Shown: piece by piece, positions 1-8,426 of the stretch
Layout of the letters: every line of letters starts with the position of its first letter
How positions within the stretch are numbered: position 1 is the first letter of the stretch
DNA from: a virus
Strand: one strand, 5' to 3'
Virus record (IMG/VR): IMGVR_UViG_3300046822_000346
Span: 1 to 56,817 of that record
Length of the DNA stretch: 56,817 nucleotides
Translations under genes and position numbers: made by a program
Notes under the pieces: generated by a model
Databases searched by the model: none
The model's input: the letters and a program-made list of their open reading frames with translations, nothing else
Told to the model about the DNA's origin: nothing

Positions 1-291
1 ACGTTCTTCGGTAAGCGCGTGGTGAGCTTTCTGAGCGGGCCAGACAACGGTTCCGATTACACCGGCTGCGCCTTCCTCGGCGACGATGGCAAAGCGCATC
101 TGTGGAAGCGGTTCCACGACGACGGGCGTCTTGCCGAGGCCGTGCGGGTGCTCGAGGATCCCGCCAAGGCCGCTGCGTTGGGTTTGGCGTACGCGCTCAA
201 GTCCAACAACTGCTGGAAGTGCGGGCGTGAGTTGACGGTACCGGCCTCGATCACGCGAGGCCTCGGGCCGATCTGCGCCGACAAGTTCTAA
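1..291 (+). CDS. Zinc-ribbon protein, DUF6011-like C-terminus (5' truncated)
   Basis: The reading frame is open from the first base, so the true start probably lies outside the window. A GTG at 19 would give 90 residues. The C-terminus has the layout CWKCGRELT, about 15 residues, then GPICADKF. This matches the short DUF6011-type zinc motif found at the ends of many phage and plasmid proteins, often attached to DNA-acting domains. The upstream part (VSFLSGPDN) is not recognised. The role is unknown; the motif suggests nucleic-acid or protein binding. Confidence 0.7.
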   Translation, partial: TFFGKRVVSFLSGPDNGSDYTGCAFLGDDGKAHLWKRFHDDGRLAEAVRVLEDPAKAAALGLAYALKSNNCWKCGRELTVPASITRGLGPICADKF

Positions 292-338
292 GGCGCAATG
301 CTGAGCTATCGGCAGGACGGGCAAGAAAGGTGGGCGCA

Positions 339-962
339 GTGCCCAAAGGCTCAAAGTACCACTGGGATCCGGTTTCGAAGACCTTGATTCCAGCGGTACT
401 AGAACAGGAAGAAAGCTCCGTGCAGCAACAACAGCAGCCGCAGATCGACAAGCCTCTGTATCACTGGGATCCTGACCTCCAGACTCTGGTCCCCATTCCG
501 GAAGGCGAGACGCGCAGGAAACAGCCGCCTCTCACCGAGACCACGTTCACTCTGATCCGCGCACTCTACGAACGGTACGGCACCGCCCGCGCCGTGTACC
601 TGACCACGAGTTATTCCGAGGGCCTGGTCTACGACGTCTTAAAGGTCCAGGACTTTGCAGCGTTCCGGAAGGCCCGTGAAGCCGCGCAGGATGCCCGTAC
701 TGCTCGCGATCAGCAGCAGCGGCAACAGGCGAGTCTGGCACAGGCTGAGAGAGCACTGTCTGCCATGCCAGATGCCGCCGAACTGGTGGAAGTCACATCC
801 GAAGATGTGACTCCATTGCAAACAGATGCGCTGGAGCGCATTATCAATGCACTCGAGGGCATCGACACCAGCCTCAAGGCGATCCGCGAGGACACGCGCC
901 AAAGTTTGGAGTTGACGCGACAGTTGTACGACATCTGGAAGCCGATGCCATCGGAGGACTAA
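339..962 (+). CDS. Hypothetical protein with two YHWDP repeats
   Basis: About 207 residues. GTG at 339 is preferred over GTG at 330 because AAGGTGGG lies about six bases ahead of it. Two copies of a short unit (KYHWDP..KTLIP and LYHWDP..QTLVP) lie about 37 residues apart near the N-terminus. A Gln-rich stretch follows, then a region predicted to be helical and possibly coiled coil, rich in Ala, Gln and Arg (RQQASLAQAERALSAM). The stop overlaps the next start (TAATG), so the two are probably translationally coupled. I do not recognise the family. Confidence 0.7.
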   Translation: MPKGSKYHWDPVSKTLIPAVLEQEESSVQQQQQPQIDKPLYHWDPDLQTLVPIPEGETRRKQPPLTETTFTLIRALYERYGTARAVYLTTSYSEGLVYDVLKVQDFAAFRKAREAAQDARTARDQQQRQQASLAQAERALSAMPDAAELVEVTSEDVTPLQTDALERIINALEGIDTSLKAIREDTRQSLELTRQLYDIWKPMPSED

Positions 963-1465
963 TGCTGAGACTCCTAACCTGGCTTGAGCATCGGGGTTGG
1001 ACTACCGCCCCGATGCCGCCACACCAACACACGTGGGATGAGCTACACGAGGCGCGGTGGATGACTGCACAGGAGGACAGTGTGAACAAAACCGAGGACC
1101 TACTGAATGCCACCAATGCGCACTCCGCCTGGGACTACTGGAACCTGTTTCTGGCGGAGCACGGCCCAGATAAGCTCCTGCGAGAACTGCGGCCTACCAC
1201 TCACATGATCCCGCGCAGTCCGGTGGACTTTCCCCGCTGGACGCGCCTACAACAGGTAGCCGAGGCTCTCTGCCTGCCCTTCCCCCAAGAGATGAGCCGG
1301 TGCGAACACCCTGGCCTAGTGACGGACATGCTCCAGTTGCTGTACGACTATGTCGACGGCGACACGATGCACGAGGCCTACGCAAAAGTGGCGTTCCGCG
1401 TGTACCTGACTCTGGCGCAGGATCAAGCGGTGCGCGGAGGGCTTAACCATGAAGGCTCCTGGTGA
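962..1465 (+). CDS. Hypothetical protein
   Basis: 167 residues, starting at an ATG that overlaps the previous stop. The protein is rich in Trp, His and Leu and looks globular and helical. No catalytic motif or membrane segment stands out. It overlaps the next gene by 17 bases. Position suggests it belongs to the same early operon as its neighbours, which is all that can be said. Confidence 0.65.
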   Translation: MLRLLTWLEHRGWTTAPMPPHQHTWDELHEARWMTAQEDSVNKTEDLLNATNAHSAWDYWNLFLAEHGPDKLLRELRPTTHMIPRSPVDFPRWTRLQQVAEALCLPFPQEMSRCEHPGLVTDMLQLLYDYVDGDTMHEAYAKVAFRVYLTLAQDQAVRGGLNHEGSW

Positions 1466-1877
1466 GACGTCAAAGTACACGGGCCCGTTGTTTAGTCGGG
1501 CTTTGCCCCCGCTCTCGTTGTCCTGGCGTAACGCCGTGCGGCTGTACAGCGTCTCGCTCGGCACCCTGATTCTAGGCCTGACACTCGGATACGGAGGTTT
1601 GGGGGATTACGGCGCGGCATTGACGATGTTGAGCATGACGCTGGTTTGGGCTTTTGACTGGAAACAGGCTAGCACGTTGTATAGCCTTTTCCCGGCTCCA
1701 GCCCGGCTTTGGCACGTCATTTTGCTCCTTGCATTCTTCTTGCCCTGGGGGTATACTATTTATATCTGCAGGGCCGGAATTGATTTGCATCGACGCGCCC
1801 GCGTTGAGCGTCAAGTCCAATACGAGCAACTCCTCACCACCATCAAACACCAAGAACACGACCTCTTCGGGAGCTAA
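1449..1877 (+). CDS. Small membrane protein
   Basis: 142 residues with three likely membrane segments: about residues 30-50 (VSLGTLILGLTLGYGG), 52-68 (GAALTMLSMTLVWAF) and 84-104 (LWHVILLLAFFLPWGY). A basic, charged, helical tail of about 35 residues follows. It overlaps the upstream gene by 17 bases, so it is co-translated with it. The family is not recognised. Possible roles include superinfection exclusion or membrane anchoring of early phage proteins, but nothing in the sequence decides this. Confidence 0.65.
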   Translation: MKAPGETSKYTGPLFSRALPPLSLSWRNAVRLYSVSLGTLILGLTLGYGGLGDYGAALTMLSMTLVWAFDWKQASTLYSLFPAPARLWHVILLLAFFLPWGYTIYICRAGIDLHRRARVERQVQYEQLLTTIKHQEHDLFGS

Positions 1878-1882
1878 CACGT

Positions 1883-2452
1883 GTGCCTAAACGAATCGTG
1901 CTGTACAACGATCAAGGCGAACATTGGTGCAGTCGTTGTTGCGCTCACCACCCTGTGGAAGCCTTCAGCGCCAACAAGTCCCGTGTCGACGGACTGGCCG
2001 ATGCCTGCAGGGAGTCTCTCAAAGCTTACCGCCGCCGGTGGTATCATGAGCACCTGGAACCTGAGCGGGAGCGGGCCCGGAATCACGCCCAAAGAAGGCG
2101 GCTTCGAGCTGGGATCTATCCGCGCGTATGGTGGAATGATCGCGGCGAACGGTATTGCTCGCGGTGCAAACAGTACATGTCCCCCGGGGCCTTTGTCACC
2201 CACCCTCACAGTAAGGGACGCCGAGAAGATGCTGGCCTTAGCCGCTGGTGTCGTCTCTGCGAGGGCGAGGTCCACAAACAGTACTACTGGGATCACCGGG
2301 ATTCCGAGATCCAGAAGGCCAATGCGTGGTGGGCCCGCCAACCGTTAAAGAAGCGGCGAGAAACTTGGCGCAAACGGGCACGTGCTCGGCGCCATACCAA
2401 ACAGATTCTTGTCGCACAGCAGATGGAGCGTCTGTATGATTTCGAGTGCTGA
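1883..2452 (+). CDS. Protein with two CxxC zinc-ribbon modules (endonuclease-associated type)
   Basis: 189 residues from a GTG start. It contains two similar modules of the form WCSRCCAHHPVEAFS...DGLADACRE and YCSRCKQYMSPGAF...AGLSRWCRLCEG. Paired Cys modules of this kind are common in phage proteins next to HNH or Vsr-like nucleases, but no HNH core is visible here. The second Cys pair of the first module is degenerate (ACRES instead of CRxC), so that module may have lost its metal. The C-terminus is strongly basic (KKRRETWRKRARARRHTK), which fits nucleic-acid binding. Confidence 0.65.
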   Translation: MPKRIVLYNDQGEHWCSRCCAHHPVEAFSANKSRVDGLADACRESLKAYRRRWYHEHLEPERERARNHAQRRRLRAGIYPRVWWNDRGERYCSRCKQYMSPGAFVTHPHSKGRREDAGLSRWCRLCEGEVHKQYYWDHRDSEIQKANAWWARQPLKKRRETWRKRARARRHTKQILVAQQMERLYDFEC

Positions 2453-2825
2453 CACAGTCTTGATCGTGATAGCGTTGCTCGCTTTCGTGGCCTTGGCCTG
2501 GAGCGGCATACTGCGTTTCGGGTCGCGTTCTGGAGCCGACACACTCACGCTCGAGTTCACTCAACTGGAATACCGCGAAGTGTACGGCCGTGCTTTCCGC
2601 ACGGCGTGTGAACTGTTTCAGCAAGCCGCCGAGCAACCGGATGGTCCGGCCATCGACTTCGACGCACTCGACGACGCTGCCTTCGAACGGCTCGCCGAGC
2701 TCATGAACCAATACTTCCAGTTGTACCACCTGAGCGTGCGGGTGACCGCGCAAGAGGCGAGGATTGTTCATGCAGAACGGGCTATTCGGGGGCCAGTATC
2801 GACCTGGCTCGAGTCTGTGTCCTGA
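2436..2825 (+). CDS. Single-pass membrane protein
   Basis: 129 residues starting with an ATG inside the end of the previous gene. One strong hydrophobic segment at residues 7-28 (VLIVIALLAFVALAWSGIL) would anchor the protein with a soluble, acidic, helical domain of about 100 residues. The family is unknown. The overlap of 17 bases suggests coupled translation. Confidence 0.6.
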   Translation: MISSADTVLIVIALLAFVALAWSGILRFGSRSGADTLTLEFTQLEYREVYGRAFRTACELFQQAAEQPDGPAIDFDALDDAAFERLAELMNQYFQLYHLSVRVTAQEARIVHAERAIRGPVSTWLESVS

Positions 2826-3066
2826 GGACATGCTGAAGCAATGTGCCTGGTGCGGTCTCCTCATGTCGGGGCCGCATCAAGGCGAGCGAGTCTCGATCCT
2901 GCGTTGGGGCGGGTATTGCAGCCACGGTATCTGCAAAGCTTGTGCAATACGCGTCCAACGCCGGGCTGCATACAAGCGCGTAGTGAGAAAGGCGGTGACA
3001 CAAGTTCGTGCAACACTTACGTTTGGAGTTCACCTCCGACATGCGTCCCATCCGCTTGGTTCTTGA
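2770..3066 (+). CDS. Small zinc-finger protein
   Basis: 98 residues, ATG preceded by GAGGA. The core CAWCGLLM...GYCSHGICKACA is a four-Cys, one-His arrangement typical of small phage zinc fingers. The C-terminus is basic. It overlaps the end of the upstream gene by 56 bases and the start of the SNF2 helicase by 59 bases, an unusually deep overlap on both sides. A shorter version from ATG 2830 (MLKQCAWCG) is possible. Confidence 0.55.
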   Translation: MQNGLFGGQYRPGSSLCPEDMLKQCAWCGLLMSGPHQGERVSILRWGGYCSHGICKACAIRVQRRAAYKRVVRKAVTQVRATLTFGVHLRHASHPLGS

Positions 3067-4735
3067 CCTGAACTCCCCCGAAGACAAGATCTTGATCGGG
3101 GGACTCGAGGGCGCTCGTGAGAACAAAGACGGCACGCAGATGTATCTGCCGCTAGAGCCGTTCTTGGTCGCCGACCTCAAAGAGCTGTATGGTGACGAGT
3201 TGTCACTGTCTAACGCCTGCGAACGGTGGTACGAGGACTACCAAGAGCGAGCACACCTCACCGCCGTGGTCGGAGAGTATGACGACAGCCCGTTGCCCGA
3301 GCGAGTTGCGTGGCGTGACCAGCTACACCCGTTTCAACGCGTCGGGGCACGGTGGCTGGCTACACTAGGTGGTGGTATTCTCGGCGATCAGCCGGGGCTC
3401 GGCAAGACGATCCAAGCCCTGACAGTAGCCGAGATACTCAAACCGGCTTCATTGCCCGTCTTGATCGTGTGTCCGGCCTACGTCATTGAGAGTGTATGGG
3501 CCGACGAGATCCAAAAGTGGCTACCAGGAGCTCGCGTTGCCGCTTGCGTGGGTTCACCAAAACGGCGGCACGAGGCTTTGGCCCAAGGGGCTCCCTACAC
3601 CATCATCAACTACGAGATGCTACGCCGTTCGCCGAGTGGTGAATGCCCGTACGAAGAGGTGTTTCAGCGCCAATGGGGCTTGGTGATCTTCGACGAGGGT
3701 CATCGCATTCACAATCGCAACGCCTCCCAGTCCAAAGGTGCCACAGAGCTACGCTACCGTTATCCGGTGATCTTGACCGGCACGCCTGTCTGGAACAAAC
3801 CAGACAGCTTGTGGCACTTGTTGCACTTGCTCGATCCGGCACGCTTCTCCTCGTACTGGCAATTCGTCAACACCTACTGCCTAGTGCGGGACACCCCGTG
3901 GGCCAAAGAGATTGTGGGACCCAAGGTCCGCGAACTGCCACGCCTACGTCGTGCTATCCAACCCTACCTGCTGCGACGGCTCAAGGCTCAGGTGGCCCCC
4001 CAGTTGCCACCCAAAATCTATCGACCACTGCCGTACACCCTCACCGTCGAACAAGCGAAAGCGTACAACACGGTCGAGAAAGATCTGCGGCTAACCTTGG
4101 AAGCACAGAACGCCGACCAAACGCCGACCTGGACCGAGATCCAGTTTACCAGCACTGCGGCGAGTTTAGCAACGTTACGCCGCATCTGTAATTCACCGGC
4201 GCTGGTGGATCCACGAGCCACGGTACAGTCCGCCAAGCTCCAAGTGATCCGCGACTTGCTACAAGACATTATCGAGACAGAACAAAAGGTCTTGATTTTC
4301 TTGTGGCACCGAGATTTTGGAAAACTCCTGCGGCAAGCGTTGCAGGGCCAAGGCTTCGAAATCTTTTACCTCGACGGCAACACACCGGCTCCGGCACGAG
4401 CGTCGCAGATCCTAGAGTTCAAGCTTTTTAAGGCGCCAGCAGTGTTGATCGGGACAATTGGGGCCCTGGGTACGGGACTTTCGATTCCTGAGGCTACCAG
4501 CGCGATCTTCGCCGAGATGGATTGGACTCCTGCGAACAACGAACAAGCAGAAGACCGTATCCACCGTATTGTTGGCACTACACAATCTCCCACGATCTAC
4601 CACGTATTCGCACGCGGTACTATCGAGGAAGATATCTACAAAGTAGCGCAGACCAAGGCTTCTATGGCCGACAAAGTCTTAGCCATTCAAGAGGTGGTCA
4701 AACGCTTGCTAGTACGTACGTCCTCGGGCACGTAG
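3008..4735 (+). CDS. SNF2-family DEAD/DEAH-like helicase
   Basis: 575 residues. It is a superfamily 2 ATP-dependent DNA translocase. Visible motifs: Q-like region HPFQRVGARWL, motif I GDQPGLGKT, motif II DEGH (IFDEGHRIHN), motif III LTGTP, a C-terminal helicase lobe with VLIFLWHRDFG, DGNTPAPAR, and motif VI-like QAEDRIHRI. The length equals a compact phage SNF2 protein without accessory domains. In phages these proteins are usually placed with replication and recombination genes, as here. The start is uncertain: GTG 3008 gives the fullest N-terminal strand, while ATG 3041 has a GGAG 13 bases upstream. Confidence 0.9.
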   Translation: MQHLRLEFTSDMRPIRLVLDLNSPEDKILIGGLEGARENKDGTQMYLPLEPFLVADLKELYGDELSLSNACERWYEDYQERAHLTAVVGEYDDSPLPERVAWRDQLHPFQRVGARWLATLGGGILGDQPGLGKTIQALTVAEILKPASLPVLIVCPAYVIESVWADEIQKWLPGARVAACVGSPKRRHEALAQGAPYTIINYEMLRRSPSGECPYEEVFQRQWGLVIFDEGHRIHNRNASQSKGATELRYRYPVILTGTPVWNKPDSLWHLLHLLDPARFSSYWQFVNTYCLVRDTPWAKEIVGPKVRELPRLRRAIQPYLLRRLKAQVAPQLPPKIYRPLPYTLTVEQAKAYNTVEKDLRLTLEAQNADQTPTWTEIQFTSTAASLATLRRICNSPALVDPRATVQSAKLQVIRDLLQDIIETEQKVLIFLWHRDFGKLLRQALQGQGFEIFYLDGNTPAPARASQILEFKLFKAPAVLIGTIGALGTGLSIPEATSAIFAEMDWTPANNEQAEDRIHRIVGTTQSPTIYHVFARGTIEEDIYKVAQTKASMADKVLAIQEVVKRLLVRTSSGT

Positions 4736-4742
4736 GCCACCC

Positions 4743-4772
4743 TTGCCCTTCGCGCAAGGCATTCGGTATAAT
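4743..4772 (+). promoter_or_regulatory. Promoter, TTGCCC-18-TATAAT
   Basis: -35 TTGCCC at 4743-4748 and a perfect -10 TATAAT at 4767-4772 with an 18-bp spacer. It sits in the gap after the helicase and about 40 bp before the next start. The -35 resembles the CGTGCC found in the accessory-region cassettes, with the same spacing. Confidence 0.7.
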
Positions 4773-4812
4773 TCCCCCTAGATTCCGCAGTGAATCGAAG
4801 GAGGATCCCGTT

Positions 4813-5346
4813 ATGCGTATGTGGAACGTTAACCCGCTGTGGATGTGCGACCGTCACCTGATGCAGGAGCATGCTGACATGCATGTCGCGGCTGAGATGC
4901 TCGTCAAAGGGCATCGCTTGGATCACTTAGTGGACCGCAACTTGCTCGAGGTTCACCATATTCGACATCGTCATGATCGCCTAGAAAACGAACTCGAAGC
5001 ACGAGGTTTGGGACACCGCACCTCGTTGCCGGGACGTTTTCCGGACCAGCCCGCCGGCATGCTCAATGTGCAGGCTAGTCGTCAAAAGTTGTTGCGTACG
5101 TGCTACGAATGCGCCCGGCGTCAACAGGCGCTTCGCACCGCTCGGGACATCGAGTACTTCCGGGCCACTGTCACACAGCTTCGAGACGCAGGTCTCTTGA
5201 CCAACCGTGCTGCTACCCAAGCTGTCAAGCGGGTAGATACCGTGGTGTCGCGGCCGCGCGGTAGCGACTCTAGTGGCAAGCACACGCGGCCACCGATCTG
5301 GATGGGTGACACGGATCCCGCAGCGGGGGAGCTGTCCCTGCGGTAA
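4813..5346 (+). CDS. Pyrimidine-dimer DNA glycosylase (T4 endonuclease V-like)
   Basis: 177 residues, ATG preceded by GGAGGA. The first 75 residues (MRMWNVNPLWMC, HLMQEHADMHV, RHDRLENELEARGL) resemble the phage pyrimidine-dimer glycosylase family related to T4 DenV, which uses the N-terminal amine and a conserved Glu for base removal and strand cleavage. The initiator Met would have to be removed to expose the amine. The C-terminal 90 residues (TCYECARRQQALRTARD) are not part of the classic enzyme and include a CxxC. I infer a DNA repair role from family resemblance. Confidence 0.6.
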   Translation: MRMWNVNPLWMCDRHLMQEHADMHVAAEMLVKGHRLDHLVDRNLLEVHHIRHRHDRLENELEARGLGHRTSLPGRFPDQPAGMLNVQASRQKLLRTCYECARRQQALRTARDIEYFRATVTQLRDAGLLTNRAATQAVKRVDTVVSRPRGSDSSGKHTRPPIWMGDTDPAAGELSLR

Positions 5347-5379
5347 AGGCAGCTCTTTCGACCCGACCCGAAATGCCCG

Positions 5380-5409
5380 TTGATTTACCCGGCTTTCCAG
5401 GGGTATAAT
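5380..5409 (+). promoter_or_regulatory. Promoter, TTGATT-18-TATAAT
   Basis: -35 TTGATT at 5380-5385 and -10 TATAAT at 5404-5409, spacer 18 bp. It lies just upstream of the Sak4-like gene and probably drives the whole recombination, deazaguanine and polymerase operon, whose genes overlap or are closely spaced to about 13.2 kb. Confidence 0.75.
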
Positions 5410-5432
5410 TAGTACATGAAAGGAGGGAAGCA

Positions 5433-6179
5433 ATGACAGCACCAAGCGCGCTCAAGTTGGTCAAACCAGACACCGCTTTGACGACGCTAAAAGTTCTGGT
5501 GTACGGGACCCCCGGCGTAGGCAAAACCTGGCTGGCTGGCACTGCCGAAGATGACGCCCGTTCTGCGCCTGTGCTGTTCTGCGACGTGGAAGCCGGAGTC
5601 CTTACCATTCGCAAGCGCGGAGCTCAGCTGGACGTGGTGCGCATCGAGAGTCTCGAAGACCTGCGCCTTGTCCACAAGGAGCTCCGCTCCGGCAAGCTCC
5701 CGCACCGCACGGTGGTCATCGATTCGCTTACCGAACTTCACAAGGTGACCCTGCGAGACATCTCGAGCGGTAAACCGATTCCATCTATCCAGGATTGGGG
5801 CGTTGCGGCCAAGAAGCTCGAAGAGATCATTTCCTACTTCCGCAACCTCCCAATCAACCTCGTATGCACAGCTCTGGAGATGGACTTCAAAGACGAGCAG
5901 ACCGGCGGTGTTTCGCTGCGTCCCTCGCTTCCCGGAAAGCTCTCGGCAAGCGTAGGTGGATACTTTGACGTTGTCGGACGTCTGACGGGAAAAGCCACCA
6001 AAGGTGCCGATGGCACGATTCGCGTAGAGCGCCAGTTGCAGGTGCAAAACCACAGCAACGTAACTGCTAAGGATCGATCGGACGCCCTTGGCACAAGTCT
6101 GGCAAATCCGACTATACCACACATGCTGGATGTTATTCTTGGCCCTGCTCCTGAGAAGCCGGCAACCAAGAAAGCTTAA
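5433..6179 (+). CDS. RecA-like ATPase, Sak4-type recombination protein
   Basis: 248 residues, ATG with GGAGGG upstream. It has Walker A GTPGVGKT at residues 25-32 and a Walker B-like strand RTVVIDSLTEL near residue 93. The arrangement matches phage Sak4 / AAA_24 ATPases, single-domain RecA relatives that promote single-strand annealing, usually with a phage ssDNA-binding protein. The next gene encodes a DUF669-like protein of the kind often paired with Sak4. It is the first gene after a strong promoter. Confidence 0.8.
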   Translation: MTAPSALKLVKPDTALTTLKVLVYGTPGVGKTWLAGTAEDDARSAPVLFCDVEAGVLTIRKRGAQLDVVRIESLEDLRLVHKELRSGKLPHRTVVIDSLTELHKVTLRDISSGKPIPSIQDWGVAAKKLEEIISYFRNLPINLVCTALEMDFKDEQTGGVSLRPSLPGKLSASVGGYFDVVGRLTGKATKGADGTIRVERQLQVQNHSNVTAKDRSDALGTSLANPTIPHMLDVILGPAPEKPATKKA

Positions 6180-6206
6180 CTACCCAGCTGGAAAACAGAG
6201 GGTCGC

Positions 6207-6641
6207 GTGAAACTCAACTTTGACCAGGTGTCCTCAGATCAGGGCACATTCGAACCACTCCCCGAGGGCGACTACGTAGCTACCGTGTTCGAGGTCAAGC
6301 TCGCCAAGTCCAAGACCTCCAACAACGAGTACTACAACTGGACGTTCCAGGTTCAGACGCCCAGCAGGTTCCGCAATCGTCGCCTGTTCCACATCACCAC
6401 GCTCGCGGAACAGTCGCTCTGGAACCTCAAGCAGACTATCGAAGCCGTCACCGGCGAGCCACTTGTCGGCGACTATGACCCCAGTGAGCACATTCGCGAG
6501 TATCTCGGTCGGCCGGTACTCCTCCGGGTTACCCAGGAAGAGTATCAGGGCACGATGCGCAACCGGGTCAAGCGCGTGTCTCCAGCTCCGGTCGCAGTAG
6601 CCGCGGGCGATGCTTCCGACGAGGACGACGACACCTTCTAG
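6207..6641 (+). CDS. DUF669-like ssDNA-binding protein
   Basis: 144 residues, GTG start with GAGG five bases upstream. The N-terminus MKLNFDQVSS..FEPLPEGDYVA and the strand FEVKLAKSKTSNNEYYNW match the DUF669 family. The C-terminus ends in an acidic tail (GDASDEDDDTF), as in many single-strand binding proteins. DUF669 proteins are regarded as likely phage SSBs and lie beside Sak4 in many genomes, as here. Confidence 0.75.
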   Translation: MKLNFDQVSSDQGTFEPLPEGDYVATVFEVKLAKSKTSNNEYYNWTFQVQTPSRFRNRRLFHITTLAEQSLWNLKQTIEAVTGEPLVGDYDPSEHIREYLGRPVLLRVTQEEYQGTMRNRVKRVSPAPVAVAAGDASDEDDDTF

Positions 6642-6649
6642 TTGTCGCG

Positions 6650-6677
6650 AGCCGGGTACGTACTCTCGTACCCGGCT
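6650..6677 (+). other. Strong hairpin just ahead of a ribosome binding site
   Basis: Perfect 11-bp inverted repeat (arms 6650-6660 and 6667-6677, six-base loop). It follows the DUF669 stop by 9 bases and lies three bases before GGAGG of the next gene. There is no T-run, so it is less likely a simple terminator than an mRNA stabiliser or translational control element. Confidence 0.6.
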
Positions 6678-6689
6678 CTGGAGGCCCTC

Positions 6690-6905
6690 ATGGATCAGAC
6701 TATGGCGCCCAGTCAGGTCAAGCCCAAGAAACGCCGCAACCGCGGCAAGCGTCAATTTACCGAAACCTTCAACGCTGACACGTTCGAACACGCTGCCATC
6801 CGAGCCGCGGCTAAGCGCGACGGTCGTACACTCGCCGGCTTCCTGCGCTACGCCGCCATCCGCACGGCACATGAGTTGGGTATTGAGGTGGCAAAAGATG
6901 CCTGA
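6690..6905 (+). CDS. Small basic, RHH-like protein
   Basis: 71 residues. ATG at 6690 is chosen because GGAGG lies five bases upstream. A Lys/Arg-rich N-terminus (KPKKRRNRGKRQ) is followed by FTETFNADTFEHAAIRAAAKRDGRTLAGFLRYAAIRTA, which has the strand-helix-helix look of small ribbon-helix-helix DNA-binding proteins. It overlaps the next gene by 8 bases. A transcriptional role is inferred. Confidence 0.6.
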   Translation: MDQTMAPSQVKPKKRRNRGKRQFTETFNADTFEHAAIRAAAKRDGRTLAGFLRYAAIRTAHELGIEVAKDA

Positions 6906-7170
6906 CCACAGCTTTCTCCTCACCGTGGCAATGCCGAGTGCGGGGGATGACCCAAACGACTTGGCCCTAGCCAAAGCTCTATTAGAGGCCCCCAAACCGA
7001 TCGATATCGTGCGGCCCGGTGGCGAAGTGATCGGCCAGTTGCTCGATGCCACGCCGACCGAGGGTGACAAGATTCACCTGCGCCTCGTATCTAATGAGGG
7101 CATGGATCCGTACGTGTTCCTAGAGCAGATGGGGGACGTACAGTTCCGCATCAATGGGGAACTCAGATGA
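6898..7170 (+). CDS. Hypothetical protein, first gene of the deazaguanine cluster
   Basis: 90 residues, ATG at 6898 overlapping the upstream gene; its TGA overlaps the queD ATG. Strands such as KPIDIVRPGGEVIGQLLDA and DKIHLRLVSNEG suggest a small beta-rich fold. I do not recognise it. Tight coupling to queD suggests a role in, or co-expression with, base modification. Confidence 0.6.
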   Translation: MPDHSFLLTVAMPSAGDDPNDLALAKALLEAPKPIDIVRPGGEVIGQLLDATPTEGDKIHLRLVSNEGMDPYVFLEQMGDVQFRINGELR

Positions 7171-7652
7171 TCACAGGACTCAAGACCAAGATCGTCAAAC
7201 AATTTTCGTTCGACGCGAGCCACCAACTCCCGCAGCATTCTGGGCAGTGTGCTCGTCTGCACGGCCACACCTACAAAGTGGAACTCGAGTTGACGGGCGA
7301 GGTGAAACCCGTCGACGGCCGCTCTGATGGCGGCATGATCGTGGACTTTGGGGACGTCAAGAAAGCCTTCGAGGCCACGTGCGGGTTCCTGGATCACCGT
7401 TTCCTCTGCCCGCTACGCAACCGGGATGTCAACGTGCTCCACGCCGAGAATGAGTTCGTCACCATCCAGTATCTCAACACCGGCCAAGAGCTGTGCCTGC
7501 CGCGGAGCAATGTGGCATTCGTAGACGTAGAGAACACCACCGCGGAACTTTTGGCCGCGTTCATCTACGAGCGGCTGATATTCCTAGTTCCCGAACTCAC
7601 CGCCGTGCGGGTCTGGGAAACGCCGACCGCCTTCGCGGAGGTGCGCCCATGA
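7167..7652 (+). CDS. queD: 6-carboxy-tetrahydropterin synthase
   Basis: 161 residues. It converts dihydroneopterin triphosphate to 6-carboxy-tetrahydropterin, the second step toward preQ0. Zinc-binding His residues are visible in FDASHQLP and LHGHTYKVELE; the catalytic Cys lies in GQCARLHGHT; GMIVDFGDVK and LDHRFL complete the family pattern. Its start overlaps the upstream stop (ATGA), and its stop overlaps queE the same way, so the cluster is translationally coupled. Confidence 0.9.
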   Translation: MITGLKTKIVKQFSFDASHQLPQHSGQCARLHGHTYKVELELTGEVKPVDGRSDGGMIVDFGDVKKAFEATCGFLDHRFLCPLRNRDVNVLHAENEFVTIQYLNTGQELCLPRSNVAFVDVENTTAELLAAFIYERLIFLVPELTAVRVWETPTAFAEVRP

Positions 7653-8425
7653 AGATCAACATGCCAGATGCAACCCAAGCGGTCGAGACCAAGATGCCGG
7701 TACTCGAAGTGTTCGGGCCGGTGGTACAAGGCGAGGGTGCGCTCATCGGGCGCCAGACATTCTTTGTACGCCTGGGGTATTGCGACTACCATTGTTCTTG
7801 GTGTGACACCCTGTACGCGGTAGATCCCAAGACGGTGCTAGAGCAGGCCAGATGGCTTACCACCACCCAGATCGTCAACCAGATCATGACCCTCGATATG
7901 TTCCGCGACAGCAGTTACCGCACGCCGTGGGTGACGATCTCGGGCGGCAACCCCGCGCTGCAGAAGAAGGGCCTAGGACCTCTGATCCACATGCTCCAGA
8001 TGCTCGGGTACCAAGTCGCGGTGGAGACGCAAGGCTCGTACTGGAACGATGCCCTGGAACTGGCGGACCTCGTGACGTGTTCGCCGAAACCCCCCAGCTC
8101 GGACATGATCACGAACTGGAAGATCTTGGACAAGTTCGCAGCCCGATTGGCGGGGCGTATCGCGTTCAAGGTAGTCGTGTTTGACGAGACAGACTACAAC
8201 TACGCCAAACAGGTGTACCAACGCTACCCACAGTTGGCGGCCCACGATTTCTACCTGCAGGCCGGAACTCCGGCCTTGGGCGATGATCCGGCCCCGTATG
8301 CTCAGGCCTTAGTTGAGCGGCTCACGTGGTTAGTGGATCGTGTGACAAGTGACCCGGACATGGCGTACGCCGTGCCGCTGTTCCAGATGCACACGCTGCT
8401 CTTCGGACAGCGGCGGGGGATCTGA
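7649..8425 (+). CDS. queE: 7-carboxy-7-deazaguanine synthase (radical SAM)
   Basis: 258 residues. It is the radical SAM enzyme that contracts carboxy-tetrahydropterin to 7-carboxy-7-deazaguanine. The iron-sulfur motif CxxxCxxC is seen in GYCDYHCSWCDT near residue 50. The substrate region FGPVVQGEGALIGRQTFFVR and SGGNPALQ are also typical of the family. The start ATG overlaps the queD stop. It belongs to the preQ0 pathway together with queD, folE and the distant queC. Confidence 0.92.
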   Translation: MKINMPDATQAVETKMPVLEVFGPVVQGEGALIGRQTFFVRLGYCDYHCSWCDTLYAVDPKTVLEQARWLTTTQIVNQIMTLDMFRDSSYRTPWVTISGGNPALQKKGLGPLIHMLQMLGYQVAVETQGSYWNDALELADLVTCSPKPPSSDMITNWKILDKFAARLAGRIAFKVVVFDETDYNYAKQVYQRYPQLAAHDFYLQAGTPALGDDPAPYAQALVERLTWLVDRVTSDPDMAYAVPLFQMHTLLFGQRRGI

Positions 8426-8426
8426 C

